Shown here in pieces: positions 1 through 12,600 of a stretch of DNA of 64,000 bases (position 1 is its first letter; each line of letters starts with the position of its first letter). The translations under genes and the position numbers were made by a program. Origin of the DNA: Rhexocercosporidium sp. MPI-PUGE-AT-0058 (taxonomy: Eukaryota; Ascomycota; Leotiomycetes; Helotiales). The notes under the pieces are model-generated. The model saw only the letters and a list, made by a program, of their open reading frames with translations, ran no database searches and had not been told where the DNA came from. The stretch is from positions 1,674,001 through 1,738,000 of the forward strand of contig JAGTJL010000007.1 in assembly GCA_020746875.1 (NCBI GenBank), in the 5' to 3' direction.

Positions 1-1162
1 AAGAGGTGGGGGGGGGGGGGGGGGCTCACGTCATTAAGGGGTAACTCATAACTGACTTCCGCGAGTCTTTTCCAGGCCTATGACTTTCTTATCGCTTTTC
101 TTACTAGTTTCTATTAGATTTAAATACTTAAATTATAAGGGCAACAAGTCTTAAAGTCATATTTATATTATTAAGTTAATATTTTTAAGAAATGCCTATA
201 TTATTTCTAACTCAAAAAATAAAATAAAACTACTTTATTAACGAGTACAACCTCCTTCAGCAATAATTACAATTACAATTCTTTCCGGAATAGTACAAAT
301 TAAATTCTCTAATTGCTCTAGAAGTATTTCCTTGTCAGGGGGCTACCGGCTCCTTCGAGCGGTAGCTCGCTCTTTTATTTATAAGGCTTAACTTCATATA
401 TAAGAGCCTGCGGCTCTCCTGAACTTATTTTATAAATTCTAATTAATATAATACCTTTGCTTTTGCTCTTTACTTATTTATCTTATAATATTTTAAAACT
501 TCTTCTTTAAGCGGCTCGGCAAAAACAATAATCGTTCGGTAGTAAACTCGTATCCCGGCCTAGACTTCTCTATTAAAAAGCTACGGCAAAGTCACGGCAG
601 AATACCGAGTTAGGCACTTAATTAACGACGCTTATTAGTACGATTATCGAGGAAGCGAATACTTAAAGCTATTATTAACTTAAAAGCGGCTAAACGATTT
701 TCTTAACTTTAGAAACGAGAGTTTAGTATTTACTTAAAAAGCGAGTTATTAACTAATTACTTAAAAAGCGAGTTATTAACTAATTACTTAAAGGCGAGTT
801 ATTAACTAATTACTTAAAGCTTGATATTATAGACTTAAATAGTAGAGAAGCGTTTAATACATAATTTAAAAGAGTACTTAAGAATCTTAATTACTTAAGG
901 ACTTTCTCTCTCGTAAGAATTTCGCAAATTAATAAACTTAGCAGTCGTCGACAAAAAGTAAATTAAGAAGAAGACGATTAAAACGAATCCGAACTCGACT
1001 AAAATATCTTTTAAAGATTATAATATGAAAATAATATACAATTAAAAAGAAAAGAATTAGTAAGACGCTCTTTTACTTAACGAAACTTAAGTATTTTATA
1101 AAATAAAGAATATTAATCTTCTTCGTAGAACTCTTATAATAAATCTCTTCGTTTATTATAAT
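1..1162. other. AT-rich eroded sequence left of the copia insertion
   Basis: This stretch has no intact gene. It begins with a run of 16 G (positions 9-24) and then turns AT-rich, with TpA excess and frequent in-frame stops, as expected of RIP-eroded repeat DNA. It is the left half of whatever the copia element landed in; the right half resumes at 16390. I could not assign its original family. Confidence 0.6.
730..820. repeat. Tandem repeat, 27-bp unit, about 3.4 copies
   Basis: Two identical 27-bp units (730-756, 757-783) are followed by a 26-bp variant (784-809) and a partial unit (810-820). The unit contains GCGAGTTATTAACTAA. It lies in eroded DNA with no gene. Confidence 0.85.
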
Positions 1163-1465
1163 TGTTAATTGCACTATGTTGCTTATCCCTCCCGGTAATA
1201 GGTAACAACTTAGTCAATCGTGGTGAGACTCGATTACATAGTGCAAAGCTTTAGTTGTATTCTATGTATTTTATTTAAGTCTTAAGAGCTACTTCTAAGG
1301 TGTCGACGAGAGCTCTATATAAGAGGCTCTCGTTATAGGCTAGTCCTAAAGTGGCTAGCGTCTAATGCTCTGTATCTACTTCTTGCGACATACAACCCCT
1401 ATATTGACTTATCTTCCGTATTTATGTAATTCTGTAAATGTTACGTGAATATTATTATTTATATA
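1163..1465 (-). repeat. 3' LTR of the copia element
   Basis: This 303-bp repeat matches 16087-16389. It starts TG and ends TA (from CA); differences from its partner are almost all C/T or G/A transitions. It contains a TATATAAG box followed by a conserved GGCTAGTCCTAAAGTGGC stretch, probably the LTR promoter core. Confidence 0.88.
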
Positions 1466-1499
1466 CTAGTAACTCTTCTTTAAGAGCTTGCCTTTCTTT

Positions 1500-2888
1500 T
1501 TACTTATTTAGTTAAGTTAACATCGAACTTATTAGTCTCGATTAGCTCACGTAGTATTAAGTAAGCCTTTGACTTAATTATAGTGTCGGCGGGGTTATTA
1601 ATTCCGTTAATTTAATTAACTCTGTCGATTTCCTTACGTTTATAACTTTAACAAAGGTATATAAGGTCGACCATTAATCTCTTTTCTTGTGTTGTGCTTA
1701 GCTTAACAATACAGTCGTAGATTAATTTAGAATCCGTGTAAATACGTAGCGGAATAGTCGTATTAAGTATTACTTTAAATGTTAATTTAATAGCTAATGT
1801 TATATTAAAGCCATTGCTTATTATAAAGAGTTCTAAGGCTAGTATAAAAGGGGTAATTCTCTTGCACTTTATATTTAATTAATAAAGTATATTAGCTTTT
1901 CCGTTTTTATTAATAATAATAATAACGAAACCGATTTATAAGTTATAATCGGCGTTATTAACGAAGCTTTCGTTTGTGAAGACAATTATTTATATATTAG
2001 CAGTCTTTAATTTAATAAATTATAAGCTTTTGCCGCTGTTATTCTTTTATTATTATAGTTTTTTATTTAGTTTTTTAACGTAATAATATTAAATATTAAT
2101 TACTTATGCTATACGTAATAAGTTAAACGCAGCTTTAAGTTGTGAAATAATATTAAGATAAGCTCTGTGGGCTCGTTATGTAACGTATTACTTTTTTAAA
2201 GTGGCGTTTTTAATAACTTTGCTTTTATTGTCGGTTATATTTATTACTTTTTTTTAAATAAGTTATAGAGATTCGGTCTATTATGCTTAATTTAAATATA
2301 TATTAATATCGGTGCTAAAAGTAATTATTCTTTTATTAAATTTAAGAGTATAGTTTATTATAAGTTTTTTTTATAGTTTTGCTTTCTTTTTTAATTTTAA
2401 TAATTTTTTTTCTTCTTTAATTATAAATTTGTCGTTTATTAAAAAAAGAGTATTATTAGTTTATAAATTAATAACGCCAGAGTTATTTTTATTATTAATA
2501 TATATAAGATAAAGGTTAAACGTTAAGTTTTTAATGTTTAATTTAACTTTATAGTGTTTATATTATATATTAAATTAGTGGTTTCTTAATTTTAATATTT
2601 TATATAATAGTTTTTTAACGTAAAAAAAGCAACTTTCTTATTAAGGTACGCCTTTTAATATTTAGACGTAGATTTTGTAGACAAATTTTATATTTAATTA
2701 TATATAGACTTAAGTTATATTCCGTAGGTAAAGCTTATGCTTTAAGAATATTATTATTAAATAAAGTAGGATTTTCTAGCTTATACGTTAAATTGTTAAT
2801 AATTAAGTTAATATAGTCGCCTTTCCTTTGTCGTTATATACTTATGTAACGAATCTTGACTTCTTATAAGTATTTAATATGTTTACGT
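1500..2888 (-). pseudogene. Copia reverse transcriptase/RNase H relic (C-terminal part)
   Basis: Minus-strand translation gives recognisable but stop-ridden fungal copia polyprotein. The RNase H section lies at about 1600-1990. The catalytic RT motif TDDTL, on the strand where other families have YxDD, reads TNNTL (Asp to Asn, a G-to-A change). The segment nearest 2888 reads SRFVT.VYNDKGKATILT, which continues the RT fold interrupted by the gypsy insertion; the preceding piece lies at about 9610-9720 and reads like the start of the RT palm (FEFINYYDI...FNSRF). No functional product is possible. Confidence 0.8.
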
Positions 2889-3143
2889 TGTTACGATTCT
2901 TGGCGCCTCGTATTCTAACCGAGTGAGCTCGGCATCGCTCGTAGCATTGCCTTGGCATGGCAATTATGGCGCTAGGCCTAATCGGGAAAGGCTAGAGGGA
3001 CCTTTTGTATATTTATATTAGAGCTCCTTCTTATAAAAAGCTCTTCTTTTCTCTTTATCTTTTCTTCTTGATTCTAAGCGTAACTTTAAGTTTAAATATA
3101 AAGCTATCTCTTGCACCGTATTAACCTTTAGCCAGCCGTAATA
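2889..3143 (+). repeat. 5' LTR of the chromovirus
   Basis: 255-bp LTR beginning TGTTACGATTC and ending in TA (from CA). It is more heavily C-to-T/G-to-A changed than the 3' copy. A third, inverted copy stands alone at 27013-27267. Confidence 0.92.
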
Positions 3144-3144
3144 T

Positions 3145-3154
3145 AAGAAAAGAC
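3145..3154 (+). promoter_or_regulatory. Putative self-priming primer-binding site of the chromovirus
   Basis: AAGAAAAGAC starts 1 nt after the 5' LTR and is the exact reverse complement of GTCTTTTCTT inside the 3' LTR (9533-9542). The matching site in the 5' LTR has one RIP-type change. Tf1/sushi elements prime from their own transcript 5' end in this way. That the transcript starts at LTR position about 179 is inferred. Confidence 0.6.
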
Positions 3155-3433
3155 TAATAACCCCTTCGCTATAAAGCGTTGTATTTCACTAAGTCTTGCG
3201 CGTCGCGTCTCCCTGCTCTTATAGCAAGTTAACGACGAACCTTAATACTTTAGCCTATTCGACAGATAAGTACTTTTCTGCCTTAATAATAGATTGCCCT
3301 AGAGAAAGCTAGAAAACCTCCTGCTGTTAACTTGCCTTATGCAACTTGACGCGCGCTATTCGACTTCGAACTTCGACTTCGACTTATATCTGATTAACAA
3401 ATCGATCAACAACTTCAAATACCTTTTTACCTC

Positions 3434-4800
3434 GTGTTACTACTACTTCCGACTTCTCCCCCCCGTCGGCGAAGCTCTAGAGAAAGAAGCGCCCCCTTAC
3501 GGCTAGGCTTTACCGATACTCTTATCCTTTCGGTCGAGACTCTTACAAAGGAACCCGATAATTCCGAAGAACCCGATTCCGACTCGGAGGATAAACCTCA
3601 GAACTACTTCGACGCCTTGCTAAAGCCTACTGCTATTATGAAGGGCCTTACTCCCGCTCAACAAGCAAAAGTAAATCAATTGATCGAGATCTCTGTTAGC
3701 TCTGCTATTACTGCCGTTATTAAGCAGGCCCTCGACTAATATACCACCTATAACCCTCGCTACGAGACTCGCACTCTTTCCCCTTAAGACGACCGATCGG
3801 CACGTGCTCTTACGGCAGACTTCCAGCTAATCGCCGACTATTACTTGCTAAAGTTAAATAACTCGGTTCGAGCTATAAAGCCTTTTAAAGTCAAGTACTC
3901 CCGTATTTCCTTCAGCGATTATAAGGGCGATATCGAGTACGATGCCTAGAAAATAGAGATGAAGCTATTTATAAAAGAGTATTTAAGTAATTTCAAGAGT
4001 AGAATATCATAAGTTAAGGCTTACTTCCGATGTATTGCTAGCGAGGCAAAGATTATTATCTTTTAATATATGGACTCTGAATTTGCCGGTACTTTCGAGA
4101 TTGCTGCCGACGTTTTGACGGCCTTAGACCAGCGATTCTTTAATTATAACCGAGTTCAAGTTATTAAGAGGATATATAACTAACTATTAATAGGCAACAT
4201 GACTTATAACGACTTCCGAATCAAATTCACCTCTTATACTATTATTAGCAAGATTGCTCGCTTCCGCTAGTTTAAAGACGTATGCGAAAAGGTCTCTCCG
4301 GCTTTTAAGCGTATAATTTGCATAAAAAAGTATAAAATAAACGGAAATTATACGGCTTTTAACGAATTTTTAATTATTGCGGACCGAGAATCCCGTAATA
4401 TCGCATTAAAGGAAGCTATAACGACTCGTAAGGCTTAAGCTAATGTTACTTTTAATAGCTACGACGCGCGCGGTATTCTTAAGAAAGAAGGCTGGCGTAG
4501 AACCTCCTTTACGCTAGCTACAATAGTATAAAGACTTCTAATATTAATTTATAAACCGTCGCCGGAGGTTCGCCCGCGCTCGCTATCCCCGGCTCCGTTC
4601 CTCCGCCGCCTTGAGTCTCTTGTACCGCCTCTTACTTTTAAAGACGTCTCCTCCGATACTTGCTTTTATTACAATAAGACTAATTATTAGGCTAGCGACT
4701 GCCTTAAGCGCCGAAGAGACTAAGCCCTTAATAAGTTAATTTCTGAGTTAGTCGTCGGCGAAGACTTAAAGACTAACGAGCTATTAAAAAACTCCTAAGT
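3434..4800 (+). pseudogene. Eroded gag of the chromovirus
   Basis: An open 101-codon start (3434-3739) is followed by stop-broken frame. It encodes an acidic Gag N-terminus containing the segment GLTPAQQAKVNQLIE. Around 4655-4705 a zinc knuckle remains recognisable as CFYYNKTNY.ASDC. The second Cys and the His both read Tyr, each one G-to-A change on the coding strand, and a Trp codon is a stop. No functional Gag can be made. Confidence 0.75.
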
Positions 4801-5089
4801 TATAGTAAAGACTTATACCTCGGCGTAAGCTATAACTTATAGAAGAACTTGGCATTTGATTTCCGTACTCTTATCGAAAGACGATAATTCTTAATTAATA
4901 TTAAACTAAGAAGGAATAGATTCTTTACTAAAATACTTATATATATTAATAGCAGAGCAAATATTTTCAGTGTAATTAAAACCTCCCTCGCATACCGACT
5001 CGTTAAGTAATTTAATATTTCTTTCGTAATACTCCTTCAGCTAATCGTCCCAACTGGCTATAATAGCAGGAAAAGCAAGCTAATCGATA

Positions 5090-8000
5090 CGGCTGTCTTA
5101 CTTACTTTAATTATCGACCACCGGCGAATTAACTTCCCTTTCCTAGTAACTGACTTAGGAAATATTAACGTCTTAATTAGTCGGAAGTTCCTCGAGCATT
5201 ACGACTTAAAGCAGTTATATACGAAGAACCGCAACCGACTAGAATAGCCGTTAAATATACCTGTACAGCCGTACTTCGACCAGCGAGTCTTCGTCGATAT
5301 CAACCGTTCTGATAAGCCAATCGTTAAGTCTTATTAGCTCGATGCGGAACGAAGGGATATTCTCTTAGACTTAAATGATTATCGCCGGAAGCAAGCCAGG
5401 ATTGCGGCACTCGACGATTCCCTTAAGTCTAAGGTCTTTATACGACTTACAGCCAGCGTCTCACCGACTCGACCCTCGAGCTTTGCTAAAGAGGTCAAGG
5501 AGCGCTTACGTATTATAGAAGATTAATTAAATCTTTTAATATCCCGTGATCCGGGATTATTACTTAAAGACAGAAAAGCTTATAGAGCCTCCCCGGCGAA
5601 TTACTAGCTTAAGGCGCTTATTACGGAGATCTTCTTAATATCGGTAATAGCGATATTTACGACGTACCTCCGACTTAAGAAGGCTAAGAAGAATAAAGCA
5701 GAAACTTTCGTAGCATCGATGCATGAAATCGACTAAAAGCTGATTCGCCGCCGACGAGAGGCCTTAGACTAGTTAAGTGTCGAGCTCGCATCGATGAATG
5801 AAGACTTAACTTCAGAAGAAGCCTTAAAAGTCAAATATACATAAGACGACGAGTTAGTAAATAAGAAGCTCCCGGCAGAGTATTAAGAGTATGCTTCTCT
5901 TTTCTTCCGGCGAGCCTCCGACGAGCTACCCGCGCACCGCTAAGGCGTAAACTACCAGATTGAGTTTACTAAAGAAAACGACTTGTCTTTTGAACCTCTC
6001 CGGCGTATGACTAAAGAACAGCTATCGGAAATTAAGCGATATATTATCGACAACTTATATAAAGGTTTTATCGAACCCTTTAGTGTATTATACGCGGCCC
6101 TTATCCTCTTCGCTAAGAAAGCCGATAGCAGTCTCCGATTATGCGTCGATTACCGGAAGCTGAATGCTTTATTTAAGAAGGACCCGTATCCGATCTTTTT
6201 AATCGATGAGATAATAGCTCGTATTTGTAAGGCAAAAGTCTTTATAAAGCTTAATATTCAGTAAGCTTTCTACCGCATTCGTATATCCCCCGAGAGCGAA
6301 GATTATACGACCTTCCGCATTAGGTATGGCACGTATAAGTATAAGGTTTTTCTTTTTGGCCTTACGAATAGCCCGGCGACTTTCTAATAGTTTATTAATA
6401 ATATCCTGATAGAGTATTTAGACGACTTTTACGCGGCTTATATAAACGATATCCTTATATACTCGTTAATTCCCGAAGAATACGAGATGCACGTTAAAAA
6501 GGTTATAATAATATTATAAGTATACGGACTCCAGGCCGATATTAAGAAATCCGAGTTTAGCGTATAAAAGATAAAGTTCTTAGGTTTTATTATTAGTATC
6601 GATAGCATAAAAGTAGATTTAGAAAAGGTCAACGTAATCAAAAACTGGAAATACGCCGGTAATATACGTGGCGTATAAAGCTATTTTAGCTTTTATAATT
6701 TTTACTGTCGGTTTATTAAAGATTACAGTCGCATCGCTCGACCCCTCACAATACTTACCGGGAAGAACGTGCCTTTTGATTTCGATAACGCTTGCAAAAA
6801 CGTGTGGAAAACTCTCCGGGAAGCCCTCTAATCTGTACCGGTCTTTTGCTATTACGACTTAATAAAGCAGACGCGGCTGGAGACCGATTCTTTTAACGGA
6901 GTCGTCGCTGGCGTATTATCTTAATTCTAAGAGGATAGTATTTTTTATTTTATAAGTTACTTTTCTAAGATTATAGCGGATCCCGAGCTTAATTACTCGA
7001 TCTACGATAAAGAGATACTAGCAATCTTCCGGTCGTTTAAGTAATATCGCTCGGAATTATTAAGTGCTTAAAAGAACGTTCACGTGTATACGGATCACCG
7101 AGCTTTAAAGTACTTTATAACTATTAAAGATCTTACGGCTAAGCAAGCGCGTTAGGCCGAGTTTTTCGCGGAATTCTATTTCACGATTATATATCGTACC
7201 GAGATTACGAATACTCTTACTAATACTCTCTCCCGAAGAGATTAAGACCTTACGGTAACGGAAGCTCGTAAGCGAGCTATTCGTAGTTAGCAACTTATTA
7301 CGGACGATAAGATCGACCCTTTAATTACCGCTGACTTCTAGCTAGCAGCCGTCGACTCTTTTGAGCCGTCGCGACTGCCTAATCGAGAAATATACCAGGC
7401 AAGGTTTCTTAAACGAGTAACTAAATTAATGAATAAAATACTTCTAAGAAAAAAACGTCTTTTAGCCGAGGCCGCTTAATTAAAGTATTTAAATATACTT
7501 CTCTTTTACGAAACTATTCTCCGTTCGATAACGGCGCAAAATACTTAACTGGAAATCATAAGGCGGTATATACGGAATAGTCGTATAACCGCTACTCTAG
7601 CCGCCTTTTTAGCTCCCGTAGAAGTAGACTAAGAGGCAGACTAGAAGGCAGACCAAGAGGCAGACTAAGAGGCAGAGCAAGCTTTAAGATAAGATCTTAT
7701 ATTAATCGACCTAAAGGTATCTGCCTCAGATAAGCTAAATCCTAACTCTATGATTGCTTATGATATCGCCGAATACGACGTGATCGACTAAGTGCTTACG
7801 GCTAATAAAGAATCTCTTTTACTAAAGCCTTTCCAATAAAGAGCTCGCGAGAACGACTTAGATTACGAGTTGTCTAACGGCAAGCTTCTTTTCTAGGGAC
7901 GTCTAAAAGTGCCTGTAGAACCGCCGGAGCTTCGTACGTCGCTATTACGGCATATATATTCGCAATTCTTAGTCGCTTATGCCGGAATCGGGAAAATAAA

Positions 8001-9240
8001 GGTATTACTAGGCCGCAAATACTATTAAAATGGCTTTTTTACTAACGTAGGCTATTACGTCGCGAATTGCAGCTGCTTTAGGCAGAAGGCTAAAAGAGAT
8101 AAGATACCTGGTTTCCTATATCCTTTGCCTATCCCCGCCCGGCTATATTAATACTTTACGATAGATTTTACGAAATTGCTATTAAATAAGAGTAGCTATA
8201 ACTTTACTATAATAATTATAAACCGCCTGTTTAAGAAACCGGTCTTTATATCTTATTACAATATAATTACAGCTAAAGGGATAACTACCTTCTTTCTCGT
8301 TTATTAGACTCGTTACTTCGGCATGCCGGATTCAATTCTTTCGGACCGCGGATCGTAATTCGTCTCTTCTTTTTGGAAAGAATACTGCCGTATCTTTAAC
8401 ATTAAAATAAAGCTAACAACGGCATATAACTTTAACGTCGACGGCCAGACCGAGGTAATAAACTAATATATTAAGCAACGGCTCCGCCTTTTCTACTATT
8501 ATTACTAAGATAATTAGAGTGACTTCTTGCCTATTATAGATATAGCGCAGCTTACTTTGCTTCACGAGTCTTTTAGCAACTTTACGCTTTTCCGGCTACT
8601 TAACGGCGTAAAGCCGAGGACTTTTTAGGACCTAGTAAACTCAGAACTACTTGTTACGGCAACGGAGAAGCTTAACCGCGAAGAGGCTCTATAAGTCGCT
8701 TCACGTATGAAAGAGGTTATAAAAGTTGCATAATCGTCGCTAAAAGCTTAATAAGAGAAAATAGAACGCTTGGCTAATCGTAGTCGACGCGCTGTCGATT
8801 GGGACGTTGGCGACTTAGTGTTAGTCGATACTCGGAACTGGAATATCGACCGGCCCTTAAAGAAGCTGTCCGATAAGTAGTACGGCCCTGTTAAAATAGT
8901 CGCTAAAGAAGGAGAGAGTTGGAGAGTTGAGCTCTCAGAGAACTAGTTAATCCACCCTGTCTTTCACTCACACTCGCTCCGCAAATACGTCGATAACCCT
9001 TTGCCTGGACAAACTAAGGTTACGCCGGCACTTATTCAGTTCTTACTTGAGCAGGACGAGTGGGAAATTAAAGGCATCCTTAGCTCTAAGGTCGTGCGGA
9101 ATAAGTTATTCTACCGCATCAAGTGGCTAAGCGCCGACGAGGATCTGGAATAGTACTTATACTCGGATATTATAACGGCTCCGCATATAGTTAAACGATT
9201 CCATCTCGAGCACTATAACGCTAAAAGCCCGCTAAAAGCT
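5090..9240 (+). pseudogene. Eroded pol of the chromovirus (PR-RT-RH-IN-chromodomain)
   Basis: Landmarks seen in broken frames: RT around 5,950-6,700, with the CVDYRKLNA block at about 6,140 and the catalytic YxDD motif reading YINDILIYS; RNase H around 6,850-7,250, including VYTDHRALKYF; integrase around 7,900-8,900, with an eroded HHCC finger near 7,950-8,070, the TIDFTKL strand holding the first Asp near 8,160, and SDRGS near 8,345; a KYGP-like segment near 8,880; and a chromodomain from about 9,060 (EWEIKGILSSK...YRIKWL). The chromodomain assigns the element to the chromoviruses, which target heterochromatin. Stops occur throughout, many at former Trp or Gln codons. Confidence 0.85.
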
Positions 9241-9340
9241 CTCCTTAAATAGCTAGAGGCTTATAATACTAGTATTAACGATTATAACGACTTAAAGGAC
9301 GACACGGTTATAGCTATAACTGCGCGGACGCAGTTCTTTA

Positions 9341-9351
9341 GGAAGGAGGGG
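9341..9351 (+). promoter_or_regulatory. Polypurine tract of the chromovirus
   Basis: GGAAGGAGGGG lies 3 nt before the 3' LTR at 9355, the expected plus-strand primer position. Confidence 0.75.
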
Positions 9352-9354
9352 TAA

Positions 9355-9609
9355 TATTACGATTCTTAGCGCCTCGTATTCTAACCGAGTGAGCTCGGCA
9401 TCGCTCGTAGCATTGCCTTAGCATGGCAACTATGGCGCTAGGCCTAATCGGGAAAGGCTAAGGGGACTTTTTATGTATTTATATTAAAGCTCCTTCTTAC
9501 AGAGAGCTCTTCTTTTCTCCTTGTCTTTTCTTCTTGATTCTGAGCGTAGCTTTAGGTCCAAATACAAAGCTATCTTTTGCACCGTATCAACCTCTAGCCA
9601 GCCGTAACA
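9355..9609 (+). repeat. 3' LTR of the chromovirus
   Basis: 255-bp LTR ending in GCCGTAACA. It is the least eroded of the three copies in this window. Only the first dinucleotide (TA for TG) and scattered transitions differ from the other copies. Confidence 0.92.
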
Positions 9610-12600
9610 TACGTCCTTAACCTTGTCGATAAAGCGTGAGTTAAATATTTTAATATCGACGAGAATATCGTAATAATTTATAAACTCAAAGGTTTAGTTA
9701 TCGATTAATTCGTTGATTTCTTTTTGTTGCGAATATTCGTAATTTAGCTTTCTATTAACGTATATAATAATATTATGTCGTACGGTACGTGGTTTACTTC
9801 TACGTTGGACATGTATAAGAGTTATATTTAATAATATAACGTTATTAACTAGCTTTGGCTGTAGTTTTTAATAATTTTCTTATAGTGATTCTACGTTACT
9901 TTATATTTATACTTTTTATAAAAACAATTATATAAACGTTAAGCGTAAGGTTACGGCCTTATTATTAACTTATATAACGTAATCTTTTCCTTAAGTTATT
10001 AATAGCGTGTGTAATCTTATTTATTTATTACTTTTCTTTTTAAGTCTCTCTTTATACGTTATAATTAAGGACTAAATTAATAAGTTCTTAATAGTTATTA
10101 TACTTAATTCGTTACGAATATATAATGCTTTATTAACTTATGATTATACGTTAAGCTTCTGAACTTTTACTATAACTTTTTTATATACGGCGGCTCTTTT
10201 TAATATAGTCTTTAATAGAGTATTGTTTATTATTATATAAGGGAAGGCGCCGAAAACGAGTAATATTAGTATTAAGCCGTTAGGTCCTATTATATTATTA
10301 ATTGCTTTAAAAGCTATTTATAATACGCTTTCTTTAAATAAGTTTAATAATTTTAATTTAACGATATCGTAAATGCGCTTCAGAATTACATAATAGCGCT
10401 TTACTTAATCGATAAAATAATAAGCCTTCGTAAGAATAGGTTTTGTTATAATTCCTATAAAAGTAACGTATTAATTAAATTCGCTATTAATAAATTAAAG
10501 TCCTTAGTCGTATATAAATATATTTAATAATCTTAAATACGTATTAATTTAATATTCCTTAATCTTTTTTTATACGTGCTCTATTATTGTATTCTTAAGT
10601 TATCTTCCGGCTTAAAATCGTGTCGATTAGTTTATTATATAAACTATATTTATACCGTTAATTATAATAATATTGACGGAAATATAATAATTAAAGTTAA
10701 TATTATCTTTTAAAGTAAAGCGGAATTTATTAAGTGATTTTCCGTGCTTTTAATATTCCTCGTAATACTTAATTATATACTTAATTATATACTTTAACAT
10801 ATTTATATTAATATTATGGCTTACTCTATTAAAAAGCTTTTAAAGGCGTTTTATCGACGGATAGCCGAAACGCTTATGAAGGCAGCGTATTTCCGTTTTT
10901 ATAAGGTAATATTTATTTTATTTAATAGAGTCTGTAAGAAAGGTATAAAGTGATTCGTTCTAAAGGAGTTAGAAGTAATTAAATCGTCGGATAATCGGTA
11001 TTTTTCTTTACTTATTTTTTTTGCGAAGTATATTTATTAAGTTATTAAAATAAAACTTATTTTTATTTATATCGGCAAAAGAGAATAGGAATGGAGTTCT
11101 TATATTAAAGACGTGGAATCGGAGGTTTTCTATTGGTGTATTAATGTTAATAAAGTCGATAGAAGTAGCGTCTTTAATGCCGAATTTAATATTAATTGTT
11201 ATAAATTCGTTGATTTCTGTAAGGTATAATTTATTATAAGTTAAATACTAATTATAACTTATTATTGATTTACGGGCTGCGCTAGTATTGATTAAGATTC
11301 TATAAAAATTACGTGAATTATATTATGTTTATATTAATTCCGTAGGTAGTTTTAGTGTCTTTTGCTTTTTTAACTTAATATATAATAAAGCCTAGTTTAC
11401 AAGCTTTATAATTATAATTTCGGCTTCTTTTTATGTGATTTCTTTGTAAAATAATACTTTCGGTGCCTCTTTTCCGGAGTCGTATAACGTAGACGTGTCG
11501 TTGTCGCTAAAAGTAGTATTTTTAGTGAAGAATTAGTTGTAATAGTCTTCTTATGTTTTTTTACATTTAACGATAAATTATTAGAATCTTTTATTAAAAC
11601 CCTTACTGAACTTGCCGTTAAATTTAATATTATTCCGGCGTTTTTATGCCTTTTTTGTAGTGTTTTATTTATATTATAAATACTTTATGAATTAATATCC
11701 TTGCTTTTTATATATAATATAATATTTTTTAAGCTTTTATTTATATTTATTATAATTTGGCTTACCGTGGGTCTTGTCCTTTAGTCGGGAATAGTACTTA
11801 CGGTTCATAAAGAAGGTTTTAGGTGTATTCGCGAAGCCGTAAACATATTTATATATTTAAACGAAGTTCTTAAGTAAATTAATTAATTTTGTAAATATTA
11901 CGAGTAGTACGGAATATGTGTTTTGGCACTTTAGTAAGTCTTAGCATGTTTGTATAAATTTACTATGTATGAAGTTGTCGCTTTAGAGATTAAATATAAA
12001 GCTATGGCGTATATACGTAAGGTCGTTTAATATTTACGTAAAGTATTCCGTAAGGCTTTTATTTAAAGTCTTTTATTTATATGCCTTAAGGCTAATTAGG
12101 TTTTATTTAATTAAATTTATACGTTTAAAGCTCGCATCCTTAAAGTAATAGGAAACAGCTTTTAATATATATATAAAAGTTTCTTAAAAATATATTAAGC
12201 TATTATAGTAATACGTTTATGCGTCTCTTTATAGTATTATTAAGAAGGCTTTCGTATAGTCGTCTTTACTTATGTCGGCTCTTATATAATAATCGTAAAA
12301 GATATTAAATTTAAGACTAAGTATATTGTTAGTGCCGGCATATTTGTCTTTTATATAATATATGTTTTTTTAATTATATTAGTTTTTGTCCGAGTCCTTT
12401 ATATTTTTGCATAAGTAATAGTAACGATAGCTTATTATAGTAATCGTTAGTTTATTATCGTTGTTATACGTTAAAGTATTATTATACTCTTTATTAAGTC
12501 GGTTCCGTGGTTATACATATATAAGAGGTAAAATAAATTAGCTTTATGTATTATATCTTTAGCATTCGCTATTATTATTAATAAAATAATTCTTTGTAAT

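Larger units (their letters stand above)
2889..9609 (+). mobile_element. RIP-eroded Ty3/gypsy chromovirus (Tf1/sushi-like), full length
   Basis: A complete 6,721-bp element with two 255-bp LTRs (2889-3143, 9355-9609) and a 5-bp TSD TACGT (2884-2888, 9610-9614). Domains in order on the plus strand: gag with a damaged CCHC knuckle, protease, RT, RNase H, integrase with GPY/F-like segment, and a C-terminal chromodomain. A polypurine tract (9341-9351) precedes the 3' LTR. The bases just after the 5' LTR (3145-3154) are complementary to an internal LTR stretch, as in self-priming elements. Many stops and Asp-to-Asn changes make it inactive. It is inserted inside the copia RT region. Its 3' LTR is less eroded than its 5' LTR. 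Confidence 0.93.
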
